Shown: positions 47,627 to 59,924, counted from the stretch's first letter. The stretch: DNA of 64,000 bases from Theocolax elegans (GCA_026168455.1 CM047429.1:56799027-56863026), one strand, 5' to 3'. Notes: a model not told the origin generated them from the letters alone. Program-made: numbers and translations.

Positions 47627-48598
47627 ACAAGAGAAAGAAAGAGAGATTGATAGGTTAATTTTGCTAGAAAAAGTATAAAAAGAGTTTGGCGATTGGCACG
47701 CTGGACTGGCCGGTTGCAGTTAATGAATCATTTAAGCGAAACGTACGAACTTTTACGAACGATTGAACAGCGTTCAATATTAATTGAAATGTAAAGAAAT
47801 TATTTCTTTAGTTTCTGTTTTTTTTCTTTCCATCCTCGTTACTGAAAATTGTGAATTATATAGAAACTTCGTTAAGAGTTCTTATTGCTATACGCTTCGA
47901 GAGATTGTATGAGAATTAATATATTCAAACTTCTACTACTGAAGGTACTTACGACTGATTTATTTTTTGTTGAAACTTTATAAATGTAGATTAACAATTA
48001 TTTTCTTGTTTGGATATAATCTGTCAGCGTAAGCTAATTGGTTAGGATTATAATTATTATTTTTTCACTATAGTAAAGTTTGATTTTGTTTTCAACCGCG
48101 AACAATAACGAAAACCACGTGTTTAAAATACAGTTAGACGTGATAAAAATTTATATAAAATATTATTTTATCTGTATTACTCGAAAAATTCACTTCGATT
48201 CGAGGTGTGTGGGTATTAATCGAATCTGGTATATATATGTACATAACGGAGGAAGACGAAAAATGAATGAAAAAGAGATATCGAAGAGAAGAAAACGGCA
48301 GAGTAAGAAAAATAAAGTACCATTATAATATAATTTAATGCTAAGATCAATGTTGAATACGTTGAGCGTACATTAAAATACCCCATAGACGGTCGAGTTC
48401 ACGGATTGCCCTCCCCTTAAATACAGTCTGAGAGTTCGAGGTATTTCCGATTCGACTCGAAAATATCGGGAAACGAAAAAGTTTTACGCACGTGTTTAGT
48501 CAAGAAAAATAAAGGAAGCTCTCGAGAAGGCAATGCGCTCGGGTGTTTGGTATATATTGGAGGAGGTATTCACAAAACACCAGCAAGAGCTATTAAAA

Positions 48599-48650
48599 AG
48601 GGGAGGAGGAGGAGGAGTAGGACCAGAAGGAGGAGGAGAAAGAGGAGGAA
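48599..48650. repeat. (GGA)n tract, copy 2
   Basis: Counterpart of 44527-44578. Confidence 0.8.
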
Positions 48651-49744
48651 TAGAGAAAGCTCCCGGTCAAAGGAAAAGCGAAAGACCGATAATGGGTGCG
48701 CTAGCGTCTGAATTTGAAAGCGCTATAAACAACAAAGGATACAAACTATTTCTTTTCGCAAGTTCAAACAAATCATATGGAAAGATAAGGAATAAATTTA
48801 AGGTAAAGGCCTTCCCTTTGTCAGGGGGAGAGGAGGGATAACATTTTACGACAAGAGATTTTAGAGAATGTGAAAGGAAGCTTTTTCTCGTTCAAACAAA
48901 GTGCTCTGAAAATTGAAAAATTTTAAACGCATATTCGAGTAGTAAAAGGCTCTCTTTTTCTAGGATGCTACGTGGACTCTGATTCGATTCTCCACATATC
49001 ATGGAAAAATTTTAAAGTAAAAGTTACAGTATTATATTTGAAGCAAACAGGAGTGCCATAATAAGTACTTTTGACATACATTATTCTGTCAGTCTATTCA
49101 TATTTTGTAAAGTAATAATTGACAAGTTTTTTTTTTACTGCTAAACATTTTTTTCCCCAGCCGTAAAAATAACCCCCGCACATTTTTAATGAAACATTTT
49201 ATCTACAAAGTTAAATAATACGAACGAAAAAAAAAAATTACTATGTTTTTAAACGCATTTCTGTTAAATAATACCTATAAATATCTACATAAAAATAGAA
49301 TTTCTCTCGTTGCATTTATCAATTTAATGTAATAAGCATTCCAATACCCAGTGTTCCTTGTATTCTACAATTTAATAAAATCAAACAAAAGGTATGAAAA
49401 ATTTAATAAAACTCACTTAAAGAATAATGAAATAAAATAAGAAGATGAGTCAAATCATAAGAGGCGTTAAACAAAATAAACTCCAGCAGACGGAGGAATG
49501 ATCGCTCTTATTACCTAGTCGGAAGTGTAAAAAAGAGGCTTCCGCTTGGATTTTTCATTTCTCCTTTGTTGGGTACCCTCTTCTTTAGCATTTCTTTATC
49601 GTAGAGAAGCGACCGCGGCAGCTTGGTACCTGCTACTCTAATGCCCGGTGCGCATAATTTTTGTACGACAATGAAGGGAATTATACGACTCGAACGCGGC
49701 ATTGTGCAGTACGCGGCACCACGATAAAACAAAGGGATACTAGC

Positions 49745-49759
49745 ACGCGCGCGCGCGCG
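49745..49759. repeat. (CG)n run
   Basis: About seven CG dinucleotides, an alternating purine-pyrimidine run able to adopt Z-DNA. Unusual in such AT-rich DNA. Confidence 0.85.
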
Positions 49760-49840
49760 AGCTTTTCCAACATTCTTTCTCTTTACCCCAACCCTTAGTC
49801 CTTATATACTTTTTTTCTCACTTTTCTCTTTTCCTATATA

Positions 49841-49861
49841 TCTATATATATATATATATAC
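49841..49861. repeat. (TA)n microsatellite
   Basis: About ten TA units. Confidence 0.85.
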
Positions 49862-51306
49862 ACCCTTGATTCAAGTGGCACGGTACACGTCGTTTGTGGT
49901 CTCGAGCCGCGAAAAAATTTTTTTCTTCTCCAGTAGCTTTATGAAATCGTTGAAACTTCCCTCAAAGCTTCGAGTTACGAATCCTCGTATAATTGCTGCG
50001 TACCTACCTATTTCGTTGACGTAAAATTACGTTGTCGTATCGGGACATTAATGTCTTCTTGAATGTTAACTGAAATCCCTTGACCGTAAGTGCCCGATTA
50101 CGATTTCCTCTATTTTCATCCCTTGGATTCGGTCAATAGAATTTAATTTCGACCAAATAACGATATTGGCTATATTCAGCTGTTACGAGCCCCGTAGGAA
50201 TATCTGGATTTTCGTGTTAATTGGCAGGATTCCTGTATATACGCGAGAAATGAACTCCAATGAACAAAATAAAACGCGGATCATTGAGTAAAAACAATTG
50301 GACCTGGCGCTCCCATTGAGATCTACGGGTCGATTCAACCTCATTTTTTTTTATTTTAATCTGACGCCTAAGTGTATCGTTATTATGGAAAAGTCCATTC
50401 TTTAACAAATAAATTAGTTTAACAGTCAAATGCATATGGAAGTGAGCTATTTTTTTATATATATTTAGTATGATTCAATCGATTTAATTTTACGAATAAT
50501 TACATAGAAATGAAATCAATACGAATTAATGTATTGCAAGTTTACATAAAATTTCCAATGTACAATGAAAAACGTTGAATTACGAACGCTAAATTTCTAG
50601 GATACAGTAAATATTGTTCCAAGAAAATCAATAAGTTGATTTTGTTAACCTTAATTATACGGTTGAAGAAACGACCTCCTTTCCAAAGTGAAATATCAAA
50701 TAGATATCGAATGATTCAACTAGTTTATGTAATAAGTACGTATGAGCAGAGCTTACACATCTGCTTCCTTCTGCATTCCTTTGAAATTTGATGAAGCCAC
50801 AATAGCCAAACATGATATATAGCTATATATACATGAGGGATAGAGTATGTAAAACATTTGTATGTAAAGAAAAGCCATAATTCACGTGAAAAATTCCTTA
50901 GAATAAATTACACGATATGCAAAATAATACGCGAAAACTTATTTCATATGCGTCTCCGCGAGCGTATACATATATTCTCTTTTCTTCTCGTAGTAGGTGA
51001 TGTCTCGGGTCCGTATAATATACACACCTATACACACACATACACACGAAAAACGTTCGTACACACATAGATATCGGATCCTGATGAAATTCAAAAAAGG
51101 GAAAGTAAAGTAAGCATCTTGCTAGAAAATAGATATATATATATAGACTGTATCTATACGAGGACGAGAGACAGTGGTGTTTGTTCCTAGAACGAACACG
51201 TCGACTATATAGCGAAACCCAGACGCTCCCATTAAAATAAAGCAGTTCACAGTGGCGTATAACGCGAATCCCGCATGCGCTTATTCTACTCGCGTATATA
51301 CCTAGC

Positions 51307-51349
51307 TTCCTCCTCCACCTCCTCCTCCGCCTCCCCCGACCAACCCCTC
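51307..51349. repeat. (CCT)n pyrimidine tract
   Basis: TCC/CCT units with few interruptions on the + strand. Confidence 0.8.
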
Positions 51350-52175
51350 GTCCTCTACATAGATCTGCATCCCCGTAGTATCGCTATCACAACGGCAATG
51401 TATAAATTACATGATAACCGCGCGTATACATTTGTGTAACTTGTCCTGATTCGAAATGTTACGTATCTAATAGACATTGATTATTCGTTTGTTATAATTT
51501 AATAATGTATACCGTATAATGGGCTTATCGATTTAATTTTATCCATTTCTTTTTGTTCAATTGCACAGTTACGCGTTAGATTACTAAACAGTATTTGCAT
51601 GATACAATACACCGGGTTCATAAATGTTACAATTGACATTTGCCAATGTATCCATGTCAGTAATAATAGTGATTCATTTGAAATATATTTTTTTAAAAAC
51701 CAAGGCGATATTCTATTCTGTTGTAATTATTTTCTTTCCTTTTAATAATCAATTCAAAGCTATACGTGATATCTTCCTGATTGAACATTAATCAAACTCT
51801 GATTAGTGCCTAACAAGGAAACCTATCAATGCGCCCCTCGATAATCTTCTCTTATATACGTTAAAAGCATCACTAACTAAGTAAAACGTATATTTCGTTT
51901 ATCGGCTGAAAAACGTTTCTAAGGGGTAAGAATCACCCTCGTAATTCTCACCCAGAACAAATTTATTGAAAATACATTTTGCGAAATAAGGATAAACTGT
52001 AAAAACAGAATGTATGGAAATTAATATCGTATCATAATGTATTTAAATATTTAAATATCAATTTTTTATTTACTTTCATGTTAAAATAACAATATGTATC
52101 TAAATTTAATAAAGTTGTTAATTTTTCATTTGATATCCGGTAGAAAAATAGTATTTTTCCTTTTTGAGCAAGTAA

Positions 52176-52179
52176 AGGT
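52176..52179. repeat. Left 4-bp target duplication of the Ty3 element
   Basis: AGGT, repeated at 61402-61405 after the other LTR. Four bases is usual for Ty3/gypsy integration. A 5-bp reading is possible if the LTR edge is shifted. Confidence 0.7.
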
Positions 52180-53438
52180 TGTGACGTGCCAACCTTTCTT
52201 TGGGTTTTACCGTTACTATAGATTTTGCTGCTTGTTATTAGATTAGATGTAAGTTAGGTGCGAAACCATCTTTGCATCTAAATCTTGTTGCAGACTTATT
52301 AATCCGGGTTTTATGTGTAAATTGAGACACATTATATTAGCACACATTGGCTATTATAACTGGAGTGTGTATTTGAGTATATTAATTATATATATTTTGT
52401 ATGTATTATACACATTTCTATCACCGCGCATTGGGCCATAGAAATGGTAGTGTGTGATTTAATAATACTTAATGAATAACTATAAATTTTATATATATAT
52501 ATTTACAATATTTATTTATTTAATTTCATTACAAATCCTTATAATAAAAGGACTTGTACTAATAAAACTATGAAATCTAATGTAAATGCTACGAAGGCTT
52601 ATCAATCAATGAATATTGTATATAAATTTCCGTCCTTTATATACTATCTTTACCTCATTAGTACAAATCCTTTTTAAACATTTTTCGTCATATTTTACAT
52701 TAATTTCGTATTTTGATTTTTTATTTTAAATCATATTTTCTTTCTTGTTTCTATATACATGTAATATTATCTAAAATTCTAATTATTTACAAGAAATAAT
52801 TGCATATTTATTTTCATATCCTATGCATTTTTGTAATTACTTTTATTTTATAATTTTTTTTATTAATTCTATAACCTCAATTATTTCTACATTTAAAAAT
52901 AATCTTAAATTCATTTTTAAACTTACAATCGTTTTTTATTCTACTTATAAATTTCACTTTGTCTTTTACACAATTACAAAATTAAATATATTATAATTTT
53001 TATTATTTTTAAATGTACAAATATCTTCGCATACTGATTTTGCATAAACATATAATTTTTGTAATTAATTTCTGTTTTGCCGTAAAATTAAAAATTAAAT
53101 TCTTTTTTATACATTTTAAATTGAATATTTGTATTTATTTTATTGTATAATAATATTCTATTTACAATTAATTATTCATTTAATTATAAAATATTTATTT
53201 TTAATATAACTGCAATTGCATTTTTATTATTTCTAAATTTGCGCTTTAAATCGTGACACGCTATAATTCTAAGAATTTACATGTTAGTCAATTTCAGCTG
53301 ACAATATTCTTGTGGATATTTACATTTATATATAGTTCATTGATCTTTCTAAGAAATCTATTTTGATGACCTATATCCTCTTATATAAATTTACGTATTT
53401 ATGAAATAATATAATTATATGTAGTTGTATACGTCACA
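52180..53438 (-). repeat. 3' LTR of the Ty3 element (1259 bp)
   Basis: Direct repeat of 60145-61401, with 7-bp terminal inverted repeats TGTGACG/CGTCACA. Strongly AT-rich. U3/R/U5 limits cannot be set by eye. Confidence 0.93.
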
Positions 53439-53441
53439 TTA

Positions 53442-53450
53442 CCCCCCCTT
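53442..53450 (-). other. Polypurine tract of the Ty3 element
   Basis: On the minus strand AAGGGGGGG lies three bases before the 3' LTR. Its position and composition are those of the plus-strand primer. Confidence 0.88.
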
Positions 53451-53869
53451 AAATAATATTTAAATTTAACTAAATTTTAATATTATTTAATATATTATAA
53501 GCATTATTATTTTATTTTATATTTTTATTACTTCACACAATTTATAAATATTATGTTGATCATTTGACAGTTATCATACAATAGACAGCTGTCTCAATCA
53601 TACATAATTTCTTATAGGTAGTTTCTATTTCTACTGAATAATAACATTTTTTTTTTCTTTGTTTTCAATTTAGTTTTATTTATTTTTGTATATTTTTTTT
53701 TATAAATTCTATTTCTTTTTTCTTTTTGTTTATTTCTCTTTCTGCCTCATTTATTAATTTGTTAAATTTCTCTTGGAGTGGCGTCCATTCTCCTTTCCTC
53801 TTTTTTGCTAAAAAAATATTTTTTCTTTTATTAGATAATTTGATAGACATCATTTATTAGACCTCTATC

Positions 53870-54226
53870 TCAATCTATATGTATATATATATATATACCT
53901 AAGGGTTCCGGCACATATTCCTCCACCGCTGGTTTGGTGGAACGAGTTGTTCTCACCGGAAGACGAGCTGTGATAGTTTTTAATTTAGGGTCCGTCCTGT
54001 CCTTAGGTTTCGTCTGTGTCCATTTGTTATTCTTTTGTACCTTTAAAGTTTGGGTGTATACCCCTGGACGGTAAAATGACCCCTCATCTTCTCGGTGAAA
54101 ACCTTCCTCGCTGGCCGTCTTTTTTCCTACCCAGTGTAATCGGGGTGGAAAATGAATGGCCTTTTCGCCAGTTTGTACTTGGGTACAACATGTACCGAAA
54201 TTTTGTATCTGTGTCGATTTATCCAT
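53870..54226 (-). CDS. Third ORF of the Ty3 element, 118 residues, function unknown
   Basis: An ATG-initiated frame between pol and the polypurine tract. The predicted protein is hydrophilic and basic: an early segment with a CC pair (FGTCCTQVQTGEKAIHF), an aromatic/Pro segment, then Lys/Thr/Pro-rich sequence with TQTKPKDRTDPKLK and a Pro/Glu-rich end. There is no signal peptide, membrane segment or known domain that I recognise, so it is not an obvious envelope. Its G+C is far above that of gag and pol in the same element, which suggests separate origin or selection. The last ~8 codons read a TATATA run, so the real end may be variable. It could be a nucleocapsid- or regulator-like accessory protein, or captured sequence. 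The antisense frame at 54016-54228 is probably a shadow. Confidence 0.5.
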   Translation of the reverse strand: MDKSTQIQNFGTCCTQVQTGEKAIHFPPRLHWVGKKTASEEGFHREDEGSFYRPGVYTQTLKVQKNNKWTQTKPKDRTDPKLKTITARLPVRTTRSTKPAVEEYVPEPLGIYIYIHID

Positions 54227-54532
54227 GATTACTAGTTAAACTTAAGTTTTGAGTCTTATTTATACTTGTTTTGCAAAACTTTGCACCTTTCTCTTTTGAA
54301 CAATATTCTTAGAAATTATTTGTTTTGATACCCAATTTCCAGAAATCTTCGTTATTTAGTTTTGATTTAACTTATAATAATGGTTATATATATATATTAA
54401 TTTTTCTTGGAATATATATTTTAAAATCCTATATTTATATAAAAATGTTTCAAATTTAATTCTATTTTATTTATAAAAAATTTTTGTTTTCTTTTCTTTA
54501 TCCACAAAAATATTGTTAACTTTACAAAAAAA

Positions 54533-57500
54533 TTAATCTCTATAATATATTTTCATATTTGATACATGAAATTTTCCTCTTTCAATTTTTGTTATGGGAT
54601 CTACTAATAAATATGTATCATATCCTAGTTTTTTCGCTATAATATACGGACCTTGCGCAACAGGCATAAATTTTGCAGTAATTTTATTTTCATTTTCTGA
54701 TATATTTAATGCTTTAATTAATACATGATCATTTATTTTGAATTCATAATGTTTTTTATTTTTATTCTTATTCTTTGCTCTATTAATTAAAAAATTATGC
54801 ATATGTTTTCTTGCATTATTTAGTTTTTCTTCATATGTTAATTCATTATTTTGTAAGTTTATATATTTATCCCATACACGAATTGGCTTCTTATTTAAAA
54901 ATAATTCTATCGGTGTATAACCAGTTGTCTCATGTATTGTTTCATTTATTATTTTTTGTACATAATCTATTTCTTTTGCCCATCCAGTGTGTTTTTTCAA
55001 AATAGTACGGTAAATTCTCCCTATTTCACGATGAACCCTTTCAATAATATTACTTTGAGGATGTCTTATTGAAGAAAACATAGGTTTTATATCATTTTTT
55101 GTTAAATAATCTATCCATTTATTACTTGTAAATTGAGTACCATGATCTGATAAAATAGCCTTAGGTTTCATAAATTTTTCAATATATTGATCTATTTTTC
55201 TAATTACGGATAACGTATTTGCTTTTTTCAACGGATATAATGCAACATATTTACTAAATACATCTATCGTTGATAAAATATATTTTACCCCCCCTATAGA
55301 AGTAGGTAAAGGTCCGTAAAAATCAATCGATAATATCTCACCAGGATTTTCAACAAGAATTGGTTGAAATTTAGAGTGATACTTAATCGTAGAATATTTA
55401 CTTTTTTGACATATATCACACGGTTTTATGTATTCACTAACTTTTTTTCTTAATTTTGGAACATAAAAAAATTCTAAAACCATTTTATATATTTTTCTTG
55501 GTCCTACATGACCATAAAATTCATGTAATAAAATTATAAATCTTTTCATTATTTTTTCTGGAATTATAATTTTCAAATTATTTCGTGATATTTTACAAAC
55601 ATATTCATTTGATATAACATATTTTTTAGAATTTTTTGATTCTATTTCATTTATTATTTTATTAATATATTCATCCGATCTTTGTAATTTTTTCAAATTT
55701 TTAAAACTATCAATTAATTCTTTATCTATAGATTTTTTTATTATAGTTGCAATTATTATTTCTGTATCTTTTAAATCGTTTGATTCATTTATATTTAACC
55801 GACTTAAATAATCAGCTGCTTTATTTTTATGTCCAGGTAAATATTCTGGTATTATATTTAAATCTTGAATTGATAAATTCCATCTTCTTAAACGTGAATT
55901 TGTAAATTTACAATTTTGCAAGAATGATAAAGCTTCATGATCTGTTCTAACTATAATCTTAGACGCGCCCCTTAAATACGTATCCAATTTATGTAATGCC
56001 CAGACTATTGCTAACATTTCTTTTTCTGTTGTAAAATAATTTACTTCACTACCTTTTAATGTACGACTAATATATGTTACTATTCGTTCTTCACCTTCTT
56101 CATCTAATTGTGATAAAATTCCGGCAATCGCGTAATCACTTGCATCCGTAGTTAATATATACGGTTTTTTCGGATTTACGAAATTTAATATTATCTTATC
56201 GTCAAATAATTCTTTTATTTTATCGAAAGCTTTTTGTTGCTCTTCCTTCCAATCATATCTTATATCCTTTTTTAGTAGTTTGAGAAGTGGAATAGTTTCT
56301 TTTGAATAATTTTTTGCAAATTTTGTGTAATAATTTAGAAACCCTAAGAAACTTTGTAATTCTTTAACATTTCTTGGCTCTTTAAAATTTTTTATAGTTT
56401 TAATTTTGTCTGGATTTAATTTAATCCCTTTACTGGTTATTATATTACCTAAAAATTTAATTTCTTGTTTAACTATATTTGATTTCGCAAAATTTAATCT
56501 TAAATTACATTTTTCTAATCTATTAAAAAATATATCTAAATGTCGTAAATGATCTTCAAAATCTTTTGACATTATAAATATATCATCTACAAATGATAAT
56601 ATAAAATCTAAATCGTGTATAGCTATATCAAGACCTCTTAATAATGCTGCACTACTTATTTTTATACCAAATGGTACGACATTAAATTCATAAACTTTAT
56701 TATCGCAAATAAAAGCAGTATATTTTTTACTTTCTTCCGTTAGCGCGATTTGCCAAAAACTATTTGATAAATCAAAATTAGACATAAAATCCCGATTTTT
56801 ACATTGAATAAATATCTCTTCTACTCCAGGTAGAGATTCATAATCATCTACGAGTTTATTATTTAATTTTCTTGCATCCAAACATATTCTTATTGATCCG
56901 TCTTTTTTAGGTACAATTACACAAGGATTTATATATGGGCTTGTAGATCGTCGAATAATACCGAAATCTAACATTTTTTCTACTTCCTTTTTCACTCTTT
57001 CACGATATGCTATAGGTATAGGATATGGTTTTGAATAATATGTTATTTCATTACGTAATTTTAATTGATACTTGAAATCTAGAAGTTGTCCTGGGGTTCT
57101 TTGGAATACGGTTTTATATTTATATATTAAGTTTTTTAATTTATTTTTCTGTGTATTATTTAAAATTACACTAGAATTTATTTGATCATTGATTTCCTTT
57201 TCGGATATATCATAATCATAGTCTAAATTAGACGATTTATTGTTCCAATTGAATTCTAAATCTTTATTTTCTAGATCATCCTCAAATTCAATTGACATAG
57301 TTTCATACTCTTTTGAGCTTATTTGTATTTCATTAAATTTTATATTACCGATCTTTTCCCCAACTTCGTATATAATTTCATTATTAACCGTATCAATTAA
57401 CATTTTTAAAATTTTTTGAGAATCATAACCTAATATACAAGGTCTTATTAATTTTGGTATTACTATAAATGTTAAATTTTCCATTAATCCACCTATATTT

Positions 57501-57885
57501 GTTTTAAGTAAAACTTGTTGCTTAATTCGTGTTGATTTTAAACCCGTTGCACCTTTAATAATTTTTCCTGATATTGGTAATGTAGGTTTATTCTTGAATT
57601 GATTTTTATTTTTATTATAAAATTCTTCTGATATGCAAGTTATTTCACTCCCAGTATCTATTAAGGCATTTATTTCTATTCCTTCAATTTTTATATTTAT
57701 TTCAGGGCATTTCTCAATTATTTTTTCATTTTTAACATTTTCATTATTTGGTTCAATATCATAAATTAAATCTTCACGAGGATCTTGAAATATTGTATTT
57801 ATTTCAATGTTTTTAGGTTCTTGAATTTTTTCAGTTGTATTTTGTGTTTTTTCCTTATCCGAGTTACAAAATACAACTCTTTTTA
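54533..57885 (-). CDS. pol: Pol polyprotein: protease, reverse transcriptase, RNase H, integrase
   Basis: The frame runs from the gag-end slippery site (57892-57886) to 54533 with no stop, about 1,117 codons. No ATG, TTG or CTG precedes 57484, so expression needs frameshifting from gag. Before 57484: a spacer and the aspartic protease motif ALIDTGSE with a later GYDSQK. Numbering from Met 57484: RT at about 150-345 (D238 in FDLSNSFWQ; FVDD 298-301); RNase H at about 440-565 (D448, E488, D516); integrase zinc module H655/H659/C690/C693; DD35E core D722, D781, E816; C-terminal GPY-type module (QGPYIIAKK, ~945-953). All catalytic residues are present. It makes the DNA copy of the element and inserts it. 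Codon use is extremely A/T-ending. Appears intact. Confidence 0.95.
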
Positions 57886-59183
57886 GTTTCCCGAATCGGT
57901 TTTATGGATTTGTATGCTTGAATCATTTTTTAAACTTACGTCTAGTATATCTATATTATTATAATCATTTTCATATTTTTTCTCATATATTGGTTTAATT
58001 ATTTTTTTTATTGGTTTAACCGTTTCAATAGCATTTATCTCGGTTGAGTTTCTTTTATTTTCCCAAGATCTATTTTGTTTATTATATCTTTCAAAATTTT
58101 CTTTTTGTTTATATTTTTCTTTATATTTATCATTTTCATTATATCTACTTGGTTGTTCAATTTTCTTTTGAGAATTATCATTTTTCTTTTCACGAATTTT
58201 ATCTGCGTCAAAATCCGCTAGTATTTTAAATAAATGACTTTTATTTTTTACTTGTTGTCCCAAAATTGCATATCGTATTGATTTTTCAAAATGTTCACTA
58301 ATTTTATTTACTATTTCTGTTTCAGAAAAATCCATATCTAATTCTTTTATTAAACCAAATATATAAGTAGCATATTCTACTCTTGACCATTTATTATATT
58401 CATTATATTGACCAAATTCTACCTTTCTTTTTGCCGATCTTTGTAAAGTTTGATTCCAATATCTATCTTTAAACACTTTAATAAATTGATTAAATGTTTC
58501 TATTTCTGATTCTTGTATATACCACCATTCTTTTGCTGAATCAGTTAATGATTGTGATATGCTAGCACATATTTCATTAAAATTTAAATTATAGTTATTA
58601 ACATATTTTTCTAAATCGATTAAAAAACGCATTGGTCGTTCATAAGGCTGTCCCGAAAACTTTGGTAAATCAATTTTAATTTTAGGCATTGATTCAGTAG
58701 AATTAAATGTTTGATTATATTCAATTACTTTTTCATTTGATTCTTTAAAAGATTTTTCAAGATTTTGTATTCTCTTATCATATTCCAATTCCATTTCTTT
58801 TATTTTATTTGAAAAATAATTTTTTAATTCTAAATATAAATCATCATTTAAAACTAATACTTTTAATTCATTATTTTCTATTCTCAATTTTTTAACTTCA
58901 TTATTCACCATTTTTAAATTATCAGATAACACTTCATTTTGTTCTATTAATTTTTGATTCAATAGATTAATATTTTCATTACATTCTTTTCTATAATTAT
59001 CAATTACATCTATATTTTTATTTTGATTAATTCAATTTCTGTTTGTTTTTCATCTATTAACTTTAATTCTTCTGTAACAGCCTCCTCCCAAGCATTACGT
59101 TTTTTATCGATTTCAGTTGTTTCTTCATTATTAAAAGAATTTTGCATATTTAACAAATATATACTTGATTTTCTTTTTGCCAT
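57883..59183 (-). CDS. gag: Gag, with one apparent one-base frame break
   Basis: Structural protein of the particle. The main frame (58962-57883) reads 359 codons from a non-initiating TTG. It has a long Glu/Lys/Asn coiled coil (1-90), then a capsid-like domain with PKFSGQPYERPMRFLIDLE and SAKEWWYIQE (~105-150), as in Retrotrans_gag proteins. The C-terminus is very basic, Lys/Asn/Arg-rich and without a CCHC zinc knuckle. The natural start is probably ATG 59183: that frame gives 57 residues (MAKRKSS...) and stops at 59010, in a run where a one-base change would join it to the main frame. It ends TAA at 57885-57883, directly after the slippery heptamer. The break may be a real mutation or an assembly indel in AT-rich DNA. 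Confidence 0.85.
57886..57892 (-). promoter_or_regulatory. -1 ribosomal frameshift heptamer at the gag/pol junction
   Basis: On the minus strand G GGA AAC is in gag phase immediately before the TAA stop. It fits the X XXY YYZ rule exactly, and the -1 frame after it is open for the whole pol. The same heptamer is used by some retroviruses. A downstream stimulatory structure was not modelled. Confidence 0.85.
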
Positions 59184-59660
59184 TTTGAAAAATCTATATA
59201 ATATAAATTTAATATCTATATATTAACAAACAAGTTTAAAATATTAATATTTAATAGAATTTTTATATAATATTTTTATAACTTATATATACTATCCATA
59301 TAATAATTACCATATGTATCACCTATATATAAGCTATTAGTGCGAGTGAGAAACATTTGACTCTCGGTATATTGACAGAGAGCGCGGTCGCATAGTCGTA
59401 ATCACTATTTTTCTATAAATTCAATATCCTACGCTGCTAAACTCTTAGACAAACGCGCGAAAATTAATTATCTTAAATTTTCTTAGTTTAAGTTTTCATT
59501 TGAATTTTAATTTATTTATATTATTTTATTTTTAAATTTTCGAATTTTTTAGTTAAATTATTTTTTATATAACTTTCAATTAATACAACTCTGGTTGCTA
59601 ATTGTACATGTTTTCCTTGAATGAATTGAATATTTTGTTCCGTTATTTCTCGAAAACTTG

Positions 59661-59924
59661 TTAATTCATGTTTAGAAATCTATTTTGTTTTTCTAAAAGA
59701 TCATTTTTATCTTTGATTGATTCTAAATGATTTTCCAAAATGTGTACCTTTTTAACTAATTTATCATAACTTCCAGCAATAAATTCTAATCCTTCTTTAT
59801 ATTTTAATAATAATGATTCTTGATCTTCAATTTTTTCCGCGTTTTCCAATACTAAATCATTTAATTGATATGTTAACGCGTACAAATTATTGTCAAAAAT
59901 TGATGAATCATATCGATTGATCAT
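59661..59924 (-). CDS. Small coiled-coil ORF upstream of gag
   Basis: An 87-codon ATG frame in the leader of the Ty3 element, between the primer-binding site and gag. It is rich in Leu/Glu/Lys with heptad-like spacing (DLVLENAEKIEDQESLLLK, HILENHLESIKDKND), so a coiled coil is likely. The style resembles the N-terminal coiled coil of the element's own gag. It may be an upstream ORF, an extra gag-related exon, or a displaced N-terminal gag segment separated by ~480 AT-rich bases. No domain is recognised. Confidence 0.45.
   Translation of the reverse strand: MINRYDSSIFDNNLYALTYQLNDLVLENAEKIEDQESLLLKYKEGLEFIAGSYDKLVKKVHILENHLESIKDKNDLLEKQNRFLNMN

Larger units (their letters stand above)
45031..49103. 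repeat. Tandem segmental duplication, copy 2 (4.07 kb)
   Basis: Second copy of the unit at 40995-45030, without the 36-base deletion, so it keeps the ancestral MITE junction. Its left end is the last ~50 bases of the family-B foldback arm, showing that the duplication arose after that element was in place. It ends at ...ATTCATATTTTG, where single-copy sequence resumes. Confidence 0.92.
49104..52175. other. Gene-free spacer
   Basis: AT-rich with a less AT-rich patch at 49.5-50.3 kb. It contains a (CG)n run, a (TA)n run and a CCTCCT tract, listed separately. Short open frames here show no domain. Nothing else was identified. Confidence 0.5.

Noticed and set aside
43180..47678. Several 70-137-codon frames on both strands in each duplicate
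   Set aside because: They read CATA, CA and GAAA simple sequence, and change frame between copies after one-base indels, so they are not conserved proteins.
44461..48841. Gly-rich frames of 84 and 102 codons as a duplicated gene
   Set aside because: The Gly run comes from a GGA tract and the C-terminus differs between copies because of an indel; no homology recognised.
53870..54226. Third ORF as an envelope gene
   Set aside because: No signal peptide, furin-like site or transmembrane anchor is visible, and it is too short for an envelope.
58044..59226. Plus-strand frames opposite gag
   Set aside because: Antisense shadows of the AT-rich gag region.
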